Assembly: GCA_021805205.1 (NCBI GenBank)
Contig: JAJZFV010000002.1
Span: 62,001-126,000, forward strand
From: Actinomycetes bacterium
GTDB taxonomy: Bacteria; Actinomycetota; Acidimicrobiia; Acidimicrobiales; Acidimicrobiaceae
Length of the DNA: 64,000 bases
Direction of reading: 5' to 3'
The position numbers and the translations under genes were made by a program. Shown here one piece after another: positions 44,299-54,321 of the stretch (position 1 is the stretch's first letter; every line of letters starts with the position of its first letter). The notes under the pieces were generated by a model. That model was given only the letters and a program-made list of their open reading frames with translations. It was not told the origin of the DNA and ran no database searches.

Positions 44299-45999
44299 CT
44301 ACTTCTTCACCTCGTGATCGCGCACTTCAAGACCGTGACTCTTGTAGTCAGCGTGCTCTGGATGGTTTGCATCCCAAAGAGGCCTTGCCGAACGAATTGG
44401 TGGGAGGGACACGAAGTTGTGGTGAGGCGGAGGCGATGAGGTAGCCCACTCTAGGGTATGGCCATCCCATGGATTATCTCCAGCCGCAACTGGCTTCTTC
44501 CACGATATCCACATGTTGATTAGCCAAACCACGAACGAGGCACCAGTCAAGAATGCACCGACGGTAGAGAGCTGATTGAGGAACGTCACATGATCAGAGA
44601 CCAGGTAGACAGGAACTCGACGCGGCATACCTCTAAGTCCGATGAGATATTGTGGGAAGAAGGTCAAGCTAAATCCAACGAAAGCCATCAAAAATTGCAG
44701 CTTACCTAAGCTCTCGCGATACATTCTTCCGGTCAACTTGGGATACCAGTAAAAGAACCCAGCGAACCCACCGAAGACAGCGGTTCCTGCGAGAACCTGG
44801 TGGAAGTGGGCTACGACAAAGTAAGTGTCGTGGACGGCAAAGTCGATCGGAGGTGCCGCCAACATTACCCCGGTCACCCCACCCATTACGAATGTGAAGA
44901 GGAACCCGATAACAAAGAGCATCGGGGTCTTAAATTCAATGTCTCCACCCCACATCGTCGCTATCCAGGTAAAGACCTTCACACCTGTAGGCACAGCAAT
45001 CAAAAGCGAAAGTGCAGAGAAGAACGGAAGCAGCACAGTTCCGGTTGTAAACATGTGGTGAGCCCAAACGCCAGTTGAGAGGCCAGCTATCGCCAAAGTC
45101 GCAAAGACTAGTCCCTTGTAACCGAAGATCGGTTTGCGAGAGAAGACTGGAATAACCTCTGAGACGATTCCGAAGTACGGGAGGGCCAGGATGTACACCT
45201 CGGGGTGGCCGAAGAACCAAAAGAGGTTTTGCCACATCACAGGAGATCCCCCGCCAGAAACCGTAAAGAAGTGGGCTCCAAAGTGCCTATCGGCATAGAG
45301 CATGATCATTGCTGCGGTCAAAATAGGAAATGCGATCAAGATCAGCATGCCCGTAACGATCATATTCCAAGTAAAGATTGGAAGACGGAACATCGTCAAA
45401 CCAGGCGCGCGGAGATAGAACGCTGTAGTTATCAGATTCACCGCAGTGAAGATACCAGAGAATCCAGTCAACGCTATCGCGACGATCCACAGGTCCGGTC
45501 CGGCTCCAGGAGAGTTGGAATAACTGGAGAGCGGAGCATATGAAACCCACCCAAAGGCTGCTGCACCACCAGAGGTGAAGAAGCCAGAGAGCATGGTTAT
45601 ACCACCGGTTACGAACAACCAGTAAGACAGTGCGTTTAATCGTGGGAATGCCATATCCGGCGCACCGATTTGAAGTGGCAAGATGTAATTAGCAAAACCA
45701 CCAAAGGCAAACGGTCCCGCAAATAGGTACAACATCATCGAACCGTGAATGGTGAAAAGTTCGTTGTAGGTCTGTTGCGATACCAAGTGGTTATTTGGCC
45801 CTGTCAACTGAGCCCTTATAATCATCGCCATTGCACCGGCGATAAGCATGAAGATTAACGAAGTGTACATGTACGACTTCCCGATTACCTTATGATCGGT
45901 AGAGGTCAGCCAAAGATAGATTCCTCTTGGCCCACCATGATCGTGTTCGTGGCCACCCTCGTCGTGAGAGAGGTCACTTCTCTCCTCTGCTATGGTCAT
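44299..45999 (-). CDS. ctaD: cytochrome c oxidase subunit I
   Basis: Catalytic haem-copper subunit reducing O2 and pumping protons (566 residues, 12 helices). FTIHGSMMLYLF holds the low-spin haem a ligand; FFGHPEVYILALPYFG supplies a CuB His and the cross-linked Tyr, and GVWAHHMFTTG the other CuB histidines. VHDTYFVVAHFHQVL has the haem a3 and second haem a ligands. The Glu of HPEVY and the D-channel region mark an A-type oxidase. An acidic His-rich N-terminus precedes helix 1. ATG overlaps the ctaC stop by one base. Confidence 0.96.
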   Translation of the reverse strand: MTIAEERSDLSHDEGGHEHDHGGPRGIYLWLTSTDHKVIGKSYMYTSLIFMLIAGAMAMIIRAQLTGPNNHLVSQQTYNELFTIHGSMMLYLFAGPFAFGGFANYILPLQIGAPDMAFPRLNALSYWLFVTGGITMLSGFFTSGGAAAFGWVSYAPLSSYSNSPGAGPDLWIVAIALTGFSGIFTAVNLITTAFYLRAPGLTMFRLPIFTWNMIVTGMLILIAFPILTAAMIMLYADRHFGAHFFTVSGGGSPVMWQNLFWFFGHPEVYILALPYFGIVSEVIPVFSRKPIFGYKGLVFATLAIAGLSTGVWAHHMFTTGTVLLPFFSALSLLIAVPTGVKVFTWIATMWGGDIEFKTPMLFVIGFLFTFVMGGVTGVMLAAPPIDFAVHDTYFVVAHFHQVLAGTAVFGGFAGFFYWYPKLTGRMYRESLGKLQFLMAFVGFSLTFFPQYLIGLRGMPRRVPVYLVSDHVTFLNQLSTVGAFLTGASFVVWLINMWISWKKPVAAGDNPWDGHTLEWATSSPPPHHNFVSLPPIRSARPLWDANHPEHADYKSHGLEVRDHEVKK

Positions 46000-46742
46000 T
46001 ATGCCGCCTTCTGTTGTGTTAGCCAGCTCTGAAATTGTGTAGGTGTTACAACACGCACGCTAAATAGCATCTCTCCGTGATATAAACCACAGAGCGCACT
46101 ACACCGTCCAACATAGGTACCGGTGTTTGTCGGCGTGAAGTCGAAGTAGTTAGTTACACCCGGAAGGGCATAGCGAGAAAAGTTGAAGGCCGGGATGTAG
46201 AACCCATGGACCACATCTTGCGACACCAGAGTGACCTTCGTAGTCTCATTCGCCGGAAGTACCAACTGAGGATAGTTTGCCCCTTGAGAGACGATGGAAA
46301 CACCGTTCGAGTATGTGAAGCGCCATCCCCACTGGAATGCCGTTATATCTACCGATACGTTGGGGTTAGACGACACTTGAGTGATTTTGTTCTCGGATCG
46401 AACTGTAAAGACAAACAACCCGATAACGATAAGAACTGGGATCACGGTGTAGATAACTTCCACCGGTAGATTCGAGTGACGCTGTGCGGGAATACGATTA
46501 GTCCCCTTACGCCGTCTGAATCTAACCAGAACATAGAAGAGTCCGAGGAAGGTAATTCCTGCGACTACAATCCCAGTTATCATGAAGCCCTGATAAAGAG
46601 ATGCTTCAGATTGCCCTTGAGTTGTAGCTCCCTTGTATCCACCAAAAGTGCTGGAACACGAGGAGAGTACAATGGCCAAGGCCGCCAGGGCTAGCCCTTT
46701 GCGCCCTCTATGCCTCTCTTTTACGAAATTAAAAATGCTCAT
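45999..46742 (-). CDS. ctaC: cytochrome c oxidase subunit II (lipoprotein)
   Basis: CuA-bearing subunit that accepts electrons from cytochrome c. A signal peptide ends in the lipobox LSSC, so the mature protein starts at a lipid-modified Cys. Two helices follow, then a cupredoxin domain with the CuA motif CSALCGLYHGEM near residue 218 and a His near residue 180 (QDVVHGFY). I chose ATG at 46742; TTG at 46754 is an in-frame alternative. It sits between qcrB and ctaD. Confidence 0.94.
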   Translation of the reverse strand: MSIFNFVKERHRGRKGLALAALAIVLSSCSSTFGGYKGATTQGQSEASLYQGFMITGIVVAGITFLGLFYVLVRFRRRKGTNRIPAQRHSNLPVEVIYTVIPVLIVIGLFVFTVRSENKITQVSSNPNVSVDITAFQWGWRFTYSNGVSIVSQGANYPQLVLPANETTKVTLVSQDVVHGFYIPAFNFSRYALPGVTNYFDFTPTNTGTYVGRCSALCGLYHGEMLFSVRVVTPTQFQSWLTQQKAA

Positions 46743-46775
46743 AGTAGAGTCCAATCACTTGCAGAGCTGTGGGCA

Positions 46776-48410
46776 CTAGTCATCCAGATCACCCTGTTGC
46801 TCCTGTTCGTTGCTACGACCATTCGGCGCAGAACCGCGCGGTGACCTTGGAATCTGATAGACACCGGTACCACCCGAAGGAAGCGGACCGAGATCAACGT
46901 CGACCGAAACATTGTTGATAACTGTCGATACGGCTGAAACTGCACTTGGCATCACATACTCTTCGGTACCATCTAGGACATTGTGGTATTTGACCTCTTC
47001 AGGCAACTCTTCGATGACTTCCTCATGAGAGATGCTACGTGGAGCAGACTCAGAGGTAGAGAAGGCTCCTTCCTCGCTTCGCGAGATAATAAGTGCCCTC
47101 TTGCGCCTTCCAATGCCAGGAACCTCCGAGGCCTCTACCGATAGCTTGTAAGCGATGTAGGCAGCTGCCGGCGGAACCACGAAGAGAAGAATTCGAAATG
47201 CCCACAGAACAAAGTTCAACGACAATGAGAAAGAGTTGGCTAAAACGTCGGTCGAGCTAGCGAAGAAGAGTACCACGTAGAAGGCTAGAATCCCGACTCC
47301 CAAAGAGGTACGCCACGGCACGTCACGGGGATTGTCGAGCAAGTTGTGCTCTAAGTTATCCTTAGTTATCTTCTTCTCAATGAAGGGCCATGCTCCCAAC
47401 AATGTGAATGTAATTCCAGGCAAGAGAACTGCTGGGAAGAAGACATTGGGAATCATGTGACCGAAAGCCTGAATCTCCCAGCTTGGCATCAACCTCAATG
47501 CCCCGTCGAGCCAACCCATGTACCAGTCGGGTTGTACTGCGTACGAGACCCTGTAGGGAACGTACTGTCCGTAAAGCCAGATTGGGTTGATTTGAACCAA
47601 TCCACCAAGAATCGCTATGACCGCCGCAGTCACGAAGAAGAAGCCACCCGCTTGGAATGCGTAAGCTGGCCACATCGCCACGCCAACTACATTTCGGTCA
47701 GTCTTGCCCTTACCCTTGAACTGGGTGTGCTTTTGGTGCCACATGATCGCCAAGTGCGCACTTAGAAGGCCAACGATCAATGCCGGAATAATCAAGATGT
47801 GGAGGCTGTAGAAGCGGGGAATGATCGAATTACCTGGGAAGTTTCCTCCGAAGAGAAGGAAGGCAAGGTAGCTACCGACCACCGGAACCGACAACACGAT
47901 CGAGAAGGCGATTCGGATACCGGTACCGGAGATCAAATCGTCCGGAAGCGAATATCCAAGGAATCCATTTACAATGGCGAGAACCAGAAGGCCAGTGCCA
48001 ACTAGCCAGTTGATCTCGCGTGGCTTACGGAACGCTCCAGTAAAGAAGACACGGCAAACGTGAACAACGATGGCAGCGATGAATACGTTTGCAGCCCAGT
48101 GGTGCATTTGCCGCATAACTAGACCGGCACGAACCGAAAACGAAATGTTGAGGGTCGAGGCAAAAGCCTCCGAAACCTTTGTCCCCCTAAGCGGAGCATA
48201 CGCTCCGTTATAGATCACATCTTTGGAACTCGGTACGAAAAACAGGGTGAGAAATACTCCAGTGAAGAGGAGTATTACAAATGAATACATCGCTATCTCA
48301 CCCAACATGAACGACCAGTGGTCAGGGAAGATCTTATTCAACGACTTTCGCGTGAACTTAGCAATTCCTAGCCGCTCGTCAAACCAGTCGGTTGCTTGAG
48401 TAACTATCAT
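46776..48410 (-). CDS. qcrB: menaquinol-cytochrome c reductase cytochrome b subunit
   Basis: Cytochrome b of the bc1 complex, oxidising menaquinol. Helix B and D histidines for the two haems are in LVMRQMHHWAANVFIAAIVVHVCRVF (quoted: RQMHHWAAN) and HILIIPALIVGLLSAHLAIMWHQ (quoted: GLLSAHLAIMWHQ). The Qo motif appears as PDWYMGW. A C-terminal extension of about 120 residues is typical of actinobacterial QcrB. ATG at 48410 overlaps the qcrA stop (ATGA), so I prefer it to the TTG at 48422. Confidence 0.95.
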   Translation of the reverse strand: MIVTQATDWFDERLGIAKFTRKSLNKIFPDHWSFMLGEIAMYSFVILLFTGVFLTLFFVPSSKDVIYNGAYAPLRGTKVSEAFASTLNISFSVRAGLVMRQMHHWAANVFIAAIVVHVCRVFFTGAFRKPREINWLVGTGLLVLAIVNGFLGYSLPDDLISGTGIRIAFSIVLSVPVVGSYLAFLLFGGNFPGNSIIPRFYSLHILIIPALIVGLLSAHLAIMWHQKHTQFKGKGKTDRNVVGVAMWPAYAFQAGGFFFVTAAVIAILGGLVQINPIWLYGQYVPYRVSYAVQPDWYMGWLDGALRLMPSWEIQAFGHMIPNVFFPAVLLPGITFTLLGAWPFIEKKITKDNLEHNLLDNPRDVPWRTSLGVGILAFYVVLFFASSTDVLANSFSLSLNFVLWAFRILLFVVPPAAAYIAYKLSVEASEVPGIGRRKRALIISRSEEGAFSTSESAPRSISHEEVIEELPEEVKYHNVLDGTEEYVMPSAVSAVSTVINNVSVDVDLGPLPSGGTGVYQIPRSPRGSAPNGRSNEQEQQGDLDD

Positions 48411-49288
48411 CCGCGCTCCCAATATCCTGGGCCTACTGGCTCGAGGTAGCCAGATTGTGCCCTTAGGTTTCCATTTGCATCAAAGTAGATCGGCAACTGA
48501 GGTAGAGGTCTCGGGGCAGGACCAAACACTTGAGTTGCGCCTGTTAGAACGTCAAATAGGCTCTGGTGACAAGGGCATAGTAGCTGCTGTGTCAACTCTT
48601 GATACAGTCCGACCGGACACCCAGCGTGAGTACATATCTTGGAGAATGCGAGGTAACCCTGAGGTCCCCACGTCTCGCGTCCCGGCCTCGTTGTCCAATT
48701 TTCATTGGCAACCCGTACTAGAATCGTTTGAGAGATGGCACCACCGACGTCGTAGCTCGGAAAGACGGTAAGAACTCCACCGACCTCAAGAGTTGAAGTC
48801 GTAACCACTCGACCATCTGGCCCAACTATTAGAGCATCCTTCTTCCACGGAGTAGTAGTAAGCGCCTTCTTTGGAACAGGTCCAAGGGAGCGAAGAAATG
48901 GGAAGAGATTGATAGCTCCAAAGAGACCAATCGATGCTCCGAGCATCTTCCCAAGGAACGATCGCCGACCTAGCTGCTTTTGACCTCTATCGAGGCTTGC
49001 AAGCATCGCCTGCCTCTCGACGATCTCAGACTTCAGAACTTCGCGCTCTTGAACGAATGGCCCTTGAGGTACTAGGTACTTACCCCATGCAACCATGCCA
49101 ATACCGATACCGCCTAAGGTCACAAAAAGAAGAATTCCCTCAACTTGAGGTTGACCTCCAACCCAATAGGTAACTGCCAGGCCAATTGTCGCCAGAACCG
49201 AAAGAAGGAAGCAGATTCCTACAAAAACTTCAGCTCCCTTACCCTTCGGAGCTGCGTCTACTGCTGCAGATTCGTGAAGCTGCGTCAC
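48407..49288 (-). CDS. qcrA: Rieske iron-sulfur subunit of bc1 complex
   Basis: Actinobacterial Rieske protein with three N-terminal helices and a Tat-type RRSFLG before the third. The 2Fe-2S ligands are in CTHAGC and CPCHQS near residues 219-241, including the disulfide cysteines. I prefer the GTG at 49288, which overlaps the qcrC stop as GTGA and has GGAGG at 9 nt. The longer TTG start at 49309 adds seven residues inside qcrC. Confidence 0.95.
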   Translation of the reverse strand: MTQLHESAAVDAAPKGKGAEVFVGICFLLSVLATIGLAVTYWVGGQPQVEGILLFVTLGGIGIGMVAWGKYLVPQGPFVQEREVLKSEIVERQAMLASLDRGQKQLGRRSFLGKMLGASIGLFGAINLFPFLRSLGPVPKKALTTTPWKKDALIVGPDGRVVTTSTLEVGGVLTVFPSYDVGGAISQTILVRVANENWTTRPGRETWGPQGYLAFSKICTHAGCPVGLYQELTQQLLCPCHQSLFDVLTGATQVFGPAPRPLPQLPIYFDANGNLRAQSGYLEPVGPGYWERG

Positions 49289-50160
49289 TTGGCTTTTCCT
49301 CCAATCCAAAGGCCTGCGAGCATCAACAGACCGAGTCCAACCAAGATTCCGACGAATCCTTCGGTGACAGGGCCAACGTGACCCAATGCAATTCCACCTT
49401 GATCGGTGGGCTTTTGAAGATATGTGACGTACTTAGCAATATCAGCTACCTGCTGGTTGGTGAGGGTATTAGGGCCAAAGCGAGGCATGTTTCCAGGGCC
49501 GCTTCGAATCGCTTCGGCGATCTGCGTTGGCGTAGCACTGAGAAGAGTAGGCGCATAGACCCCTGAAGCAAGTGCATCGCCAGCACCAGTAATTGTGTGG
49601 CAAGCCGCGCAGTTGGTTGCGAATAGTTCAGATCCGCTTGCCTCATTTGCCAAATTGAGATTTACATTCGGAATCGCGGGACCACCGCTTGCAAGCGAAG
49701 TCACATAGGCGTCGATCGCCAAAGTTTCGCTCCGAGTAAACCTAGGTGGCTTTTGAACCGCCTGAACGGTTGGATCAGCAAGTGGCATTCGCCCAGTAGA
49801 GACCCAGAAGTCAATGGTGGCGGCGCCAAGACCCTGTAGGTTTGGAGCACGACTGGAACCCTGAGCCTCGTTTCCGTGGCAGCTAGCGCAATTCTCAACG
49901 AAGAGGCTCTTTCCGAACGGAATAGTAGAAGGGTTGAGGTTTACGTTAGTGATTACATTGTGGCCATTGCTCTGTGGATTTGAACCATAGATGTAAGAGC
50001 CAGTGTAACCATAGTTGTTCAAAGCGGAAGGATTATTCGACTGGGCATAACTCGCCGTTGGGGCGAACGCCAAGAAGGCGGCACCGACAGTAATTGTTCC
50101 AACCGCGATCGGCAAAAGGCTAGCTCTACGCGCCTTTGCAGAGCGTTTGAATATAGACAT
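49285..50160 (-). CDS. qcrC: di-haem cytochrome c subunit of bc1 complex
   Basis: Replaces both cytochrome c1 and soluble cytochrome c in actinobacteria. A signal-type N-terminal helix (about 16-38) is followed by haem motifs CASCH at 91-95 and CAACH at 184-188. Axial Met candidates are in GRMPLAD and NMPRFGP. A C-terminal anchor helix (about 268-288) is present. 291 residues. AGGAG precedes the ATG. It hands electrons directly to CuA of CtaC within the supercomplex. Confidence 0.95.
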   Translation of the reverse strand: MSIFKRSAKARRASLLPIAVGTITVGAAFLAFAPTASYAQSNNPSALNNYGYTGSYIYGSNPQSNGHNVITNVNLNPSTIPFGKSLFVENCASCHGNEAQGSSRAPNLQGLGAATIDFWVSTGRMPLADPTVQAVQKPPRFTRSETLAIDAYVTSLASGGPAIPNVNLNLANEASGSELFATNCAACHTITGAGDALASGVYAPTLLSATPTQIAEAIRSGPGNMPRFGPNTLTNQQVADIAKYVTYLQKPTDQGGIALGHVGPVTEGFVGILVGLGLLMLAGLWIGGKAK

Positions 50161-50169
50161 CCAAATCTC

Positions 50170-50778
50170 CTAGTGCGTGAGGAAGAGAACGCTGTAGAGT
50201 GCGATCCATACAACGTCAACGAAGTGCCAATAATAACTAAGTGACTGGATGACCGGTAGTTCACCAGGGTCGTTGGTTCGACCCGCAAGGCGAACGATCA
50301 AGAACAACATTCCCACGAGACCCAAGATGACGTGGAGACCGTGAAGGCCAGTCATTATGAAAAATAGGGAGCCGAAGGCGTTGGTAGAGGCAGAAAAGGC
50401 AACGTGGGTCCATTCGACTACCTGATTAGCTACGAAAGACCCACCCATGGTAAGTGTAAGAACTATCCAACGAATAGCCGACTTACGCCTTCCGTGCTCC
50501 GCCTCGAAGACCGCTTTTTGCATCGTTACCGAAGACATCACGAGGATAAGAGTGAAGATACCTGACTGCAGAACATCTAACTTAATTCCGGCAGGGGGCC
50601 AAGGACCCTTGGCTCCAGACCGTAGCGTAAAGTATGCTGCGAAGAGCCCAGAGAAGAACATCAACTCCGATGACAACCAGACCATCGTGCCCACGCCAAG
50701 CATGGACGGCCGATTGAACCGAATCGGTTCGCTCTCTTGACTGTTGTGCGAAACAATAGTCTGAGACATATACCCCAT
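50170..50778 (-). CDS. ctaE: cytochrome c oxidase subunit III
   Basis: Subunit III of the aa3 oxidase (202 residues, five helices in the short actinobacterial form). WLSSELMFFSGLFAAYFTLR near residue 34 has the conserved Glu, and TGLHGLHVILGL and SYYWHFVDVVWIALY near the end are family signatures. It is the first gene of ctaE-qcrCAB-ctaCDF, so the operon promoter should lie in 50779-50947. Confidence 0.94.
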   Translation of the reverse strand: MGYMSQTIVSHNSQESEPIRFNRPSMLGVGTMVWLSSELMFFSGLFAAYFTLRSGAKGPWPPAGIKLDVLQSGIFTLILVMSSVTMQKAVFEAEHGRRKSAIRWIVLTLTMGGSFVANQVVEWTHVAFSASTNAFGSLFFIMTGLHGLHVILGLVGMLFLIVRLAGRTNDPGELPVIQSLSYYWHFVDVVWIALYSVLFLTH

Positions 50779-50947
50779 TCTTACCCGTTCAAACCTACAT
50801 TGAAGGTCAAGCTCGCCGATTCAAGTTTTCGAGAGAAACCTCTCTCAACTGTAACGAATCGTCGCGCCCAACAATATGCAATACCTTAATGTCTATCAAA
50901 AGAACGACAAAATTGCATATCGACCGTTTCAGAGGCTCAATCAACCA

Positions 50948-53086
50948 CTAGTGGTATATTCCCCAAGAATCTAGAGTCTGAACCTCATCACTTTCAACGA
51001 TAATACTCAAACGCTTCGTAGCACGTGTCACGGCGGTAAAAAATGCCGCCTTTCTGGTTCGATTTGAAGCAACTAATCGAGATGGATTAGCAACGATTAC
51101 GCCATCGAATTCGAGTCCCTTAGATTGATCAAACACTCTGACATCGACTTTAATGTCACTCAACTCCCGCAATGCCTCACCGATCGACTCATAAATGAGA
51201 CTTTCGTCGCATTCAGAATGGTTTGGAATTACTACGCCGATAAGACCAATTTTTAACTCTTGGGCCATGACCACGATTGCGTCAATAACACATTGTGTCA
51301 CGGTTGTATCACAATTTATGATAATGGGCTCTACCCCAGTTGATCGTATCGCGCGAGTCGGCATCAGCCCCATGGCAGTCGGATCGTACAGGCGATTAGC
51401 AACTTCAAGGATCTCGCTAGGGGTACGATAGTTGATACTAAGTTGCTCGTATCTCCACTCTTTTATCGATATTGCAATAGGTTCTACTATCTCAGACCAA
51501 CTTCCCACCGAATAGGGTGCCGTGCTTTGAGCAAGATCTCCCACCAACGTCACCGAAGAAGACAGAGTCCTGCGCCCAATCATCCTCGATTGCATATAAG
51601 AGAGCTCCTGTGCTTCGTCAACTACTATGTGGCCGTACTTAGCCGGCAACGCTTGTCTCTTGCTGAAAGGGCCAAGGTAGACCAACGCCTCGTCAAGAAG
51701 GGGCAGGTCAGCGTCGCTCAAATACCCCTGGAGATAGGTTCGATTAAGAACTGAAATCTCATCGGCCGTTAAGATGTCACGTGCAGCTAGCTTTGTCAGC
51801 GCAGAGTGAGAATAAAGGTCGTCAAGGAGCTCTTCTGGCGAAAGTCGGGGCCATATGCGATTTACTGCCTTTATAAACGCAGGATCAGACCTTATCTCTC
51901 GAGCGATCTCTGCCACTTGGTCTACCTCATCCTGATCAAGTTCGGGAGCTTGATCAGGAACACCCTTCTCCTTCTCGTCGATATCGAGAGATGCATAGTA
52001 TTCACTCTTTTTTATGTAATCGGTTGCAAGCTCGTTGGATAGGAACATCTCAACGATTCGAACCCGCTCGTTATGAGTTCCAGAACGCCTCTTTGCTCTT
52101 CTAACTGCCGTCGCAGAGAGCTCTTTGGTGATTAAGACTGTCACTGAACCGATGTTGATCTCGATTGGACTTCCTAAAGGCCTCTGGCGATCGAGAACGG
52201 CTTTTTCGATAAAGCGCACCATTCTACGATCTGCCTTGATCGTAGACTCAGCCTCTTCGGCGAATCGTAGTTCGCGATCTAGCTCAACCATCCTTGAGAT
52301 CGTGGTCAATTCGACGCCACTTTCGCCAAGTGAGGGGAGGACCCTTTCGATATATTTCAAAAAGATCGGATTTGGAGCTATCACCAAAACCCTTTGGCTC
52401 TCTAGGCGAGCACGGTGGGTATAGAGGAGGTAAGCAGCGCGGTGAAGGGCTACAGCCGTCTTTCCAGTACCTGGCCCTCCTTGAACAGCCAAGACTCCGG
52501 AGAGTGGAGATCGGATGATCTTGTCTTGCTCTCCCTGAATCGTTGCGACTATATCGCCCATCTGTCCGCTACGCGCCTTATCGATCGCGCTATAGAGAGC
52601 TCCTGGGCCTACCAAGTCATTTCCTGTGTCGCTCCCACCTGACAGGGGCTCATCTTCAATCGAGACTAAATCTTCACCATCGAGTTGAAAGTGGCGCCTC
52701 AAAGTTAAACCCATTGGATTTAGGGCTGTAGCCCTATAGAACGGTTCCGCTACCGGAGCCCTCCAGTCAACCACCAAAGGCTCCATTGAGTCATCTGCGA
52801 CTGCTATGCGACCGAGATAGAAACGATCACCATTACTCATCGGACCAACTTCGTGATCGATGCGCCCGAAGCAAAGCGCTAAATCACCGAAGTCCAAGTG
52901 GTTAAGGCGCTCGAGGGTGGTATTTACCACTATGTCGCGTTCGGCACGAGCTTGGTGTGTTCCGCCTTTTTCTTGATAGTACATCTCCTGCAGGTTGCTC
53001 GAGAGGCTACTACGCAATTTGCGTACCTGCTCATAGGCGGCCTTGATATATTTGCTCTCAGACTCTAACTCTGGATGATTATCCAA
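50948..53086 (-). CDS. helD: HelD-type UvrD-like helicase (RNA polymerase recycling factor)
   Basis: Superfamily 1 ATPase of 712 residues. HelD proteins bind RNA polymerase and release it from DNA; the actinobacterial form can confer rifampicin tolerance. A coiled-coil N-terminus (about 1-60) that reaches into the polymerase channel is followed by FYLGRIAV and VVDWRAPVAEPFY. Walker A is GGPGTGKTAVALHRAAYLL, and motif II reads VVDEAQELS. Later motifs include INYRTPSEI and VTRATKRLSI. TTG start after GGAG. Confidence 0.88.
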   Translation of the reverse strand: MDNHPELESESKYIKAAYEQVRKLRSSLSSNLQEMYYQEKGGTHQARAERDIVVNTTLERLNHLDFGDLALCFGRIDHEVGPMSNGDRFYLGRIAVADDSMEPLVVDWRAPVAEPFYRATALNPMGLTLRRHFQLDGEDLVSIEDEPLSGGSDTGNDLVGPGALYSAIDKARSGQMGDIVATIQGEQDKIIRSPLSGVLAVQGGPGTGKTAVALHRAAYLLYTHRARLESQRVLVIAPNPIFLKYIERVLPSLGESGVELTTISRMVELDRELRFAEEAESTIKADRRMVRFIEKAVLDRQRPLGSPIEINIGSVTVLITKELSATAVRRAKRRSGTHNERVRIVEMFLSNELATDYIKKSEYYASLDIDEKEKGVPDQAPELDQDEVDQVAEIAREIRSDPAFIKAVNRIWPRLSPEELLDDLYSHSALTKLAARDILTADEISVLNRTYLQGYLSDADLPLLDEALVYLGPFSKRQALPAKYGHIVVDEAQELSYMQSRMIGRRTLSSSVTLVGDLAQSTAPYSVGSWSEIVEPIAISIKEWRYEQLSINYRTPSEILEVANRLYDPTAMGLMPTRAIRSTGVEPIIINCDTTVTQCVIDAIVVMAQELKIGLIGVVIPNHSECDESLIYESIGEALRELSDIKVDVRVFDQSKGLEFDGVIVANPSRLVASNRTRKAAFFTAVTRATKRLSIIVESDEVQTLDSWGIYH

Positions 53087-53249
53087 AAGTTCTCCATTTC
53101 AACCCTGCTATCTTCCAAACACTTGGAAAAAAACGCGCAATAAAGGCTAATCGTTATTTTGACTATCAAAGATGTGCCTAAGTCAACAACTTGCAAGATC
53201 CCCACTTTCATCGTTGTTACCTTTTTAGATACCTAAGATGTAGCTAGTT

Positions 53250-54284
53250 ATGAAAAATTCTCCATTTATATCCGCCCTGACTACGGGTGAAAACTCCACA
53301 ACCCCCGTCTGGTTCATGCGTCAAGCCGGACGTAGTCTGCCCGAATACCGCGCAACCAAAGGTACAACCAATATCCTCGATGCAATATCTGAACCAGAAC
53401 TAGCCGCAAAGATAACGCTACAACCGGTTGAGAGATATGGAGTAGATGCCGCAGTCCTCTATAGCGATATCATCGTTCCAGTAAATTCAATCGGCTTTGG
53501 AGTCGAGATAGAGGCAGGGGTCGGTCCAGTTACGAAAGATCCCTACCGATCAGTGCAAGACCTTTCGCGCCTCGAGGGCTTCGATGCGGTCTCTTCTACG
53601 CCGTATGTACTAGAGACAATTAAAATCCTAAAGTCGCAGCTAGAAGTTCCCCTAATTGGCTTTGCTGGAGCACCATTCACCGTAGCTAGCTACCTAATCG
53701 AGGGACGTCCAACCAGAACCTTTGAAGCCACAAAGGCGATGATGCACGGCGATAGCAACACCTTCAAGCGCTTAATGGAACGACTGGCAGAGATTACCTG
53801 GTTGTCGCTTCAAGGACAGATAGAAGCTGGCGTTGATGCAGTTCAAATCTTTGACTCATGGATTGGAAACCTGTCTGCCTTCGAATACGGCACCTTCGTA
53901 GCGCCGCACACCCAATACGTTGTAGAAAAGGTAAAGCAACTATCGGTTCCGATAATCCACTTTGGAACGAATACAACCCATCTACTCGGGGAATTCGCCA
54001 AAATAGCGACAGATGGAGTAAGTCTCGACCACCGTAGTTCCATCGCCGCATCGGTGGAGACTTTGGGTAAAGATAGAGCGATACAGGGAAACCTCGATCC
54101 AATTCTTTGCCTAACAACGGAAGAGGTAATGCTCCAAGAGGCGAGGCGAGTTCTCTCGGAATCGCGTTCTGCGAAAAAATATGTCTTCAACCTTGGCCAC
54201 GGAGTTCTTCCACAGACCAATCCAACGATGCTTGAAAAATTAGTCGAATTTGTCCACAAAAATGGAGCCGAACTACGGCAATAA
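53250..54284 (+). CDS. hemE: uroporphyrinogen decarboxylase
   Basis: Converts uroporphyrinogen III to coproporphyrinogen III in haem synthesis. The N-terminal PVWFMRQAGRSLPEYR is the family signature, with the substrate-binding Arg residues. The catalytic Asp lies in YSDIIVP near residue 70; GFAGAPFTVASYLIEG and NLGHGVLPQT are further signatures. 344 residues. It is followed by hemY after 37 bp. Haem is needed for the Qcr/Cta complex encoded nearby. Confidence 0.96.
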   Translation: MKNSPFISALTTGENSTTPVWFMRQAGRSLPEYRATKGTTNILDAISEPELAAKITLQPVERYGVDAAVLYSDIIVPVNSIGFGVEIEAGVGPVTKDPYRSVQDLSRLEGFDAVSSTPYVLETIKILKSQLEVPLIGFAGAPFTVASYLIEGRPTRTFEATKAMMHGDSNTFKRLMERLAEITWLSLQGQIEAGVDAVQIFDSWIGNLSAFEYGTFVAPHTQYVVEKVKQLSVPIIHFGTNTTHLLGEFAKIATDGVSLDHRSSIAASVETLGKDRAIQGNLDPILCLTTEEVMLQEARRVLSESRSAKKYVFNLGHGVLPQTNPTMLEKLVEFVHKNGAELRQ

Positions 54285-54321
54285 GTAAAGTTTTCAAAGA
54301 CACAAAGAGGTTTAGAAAGCT

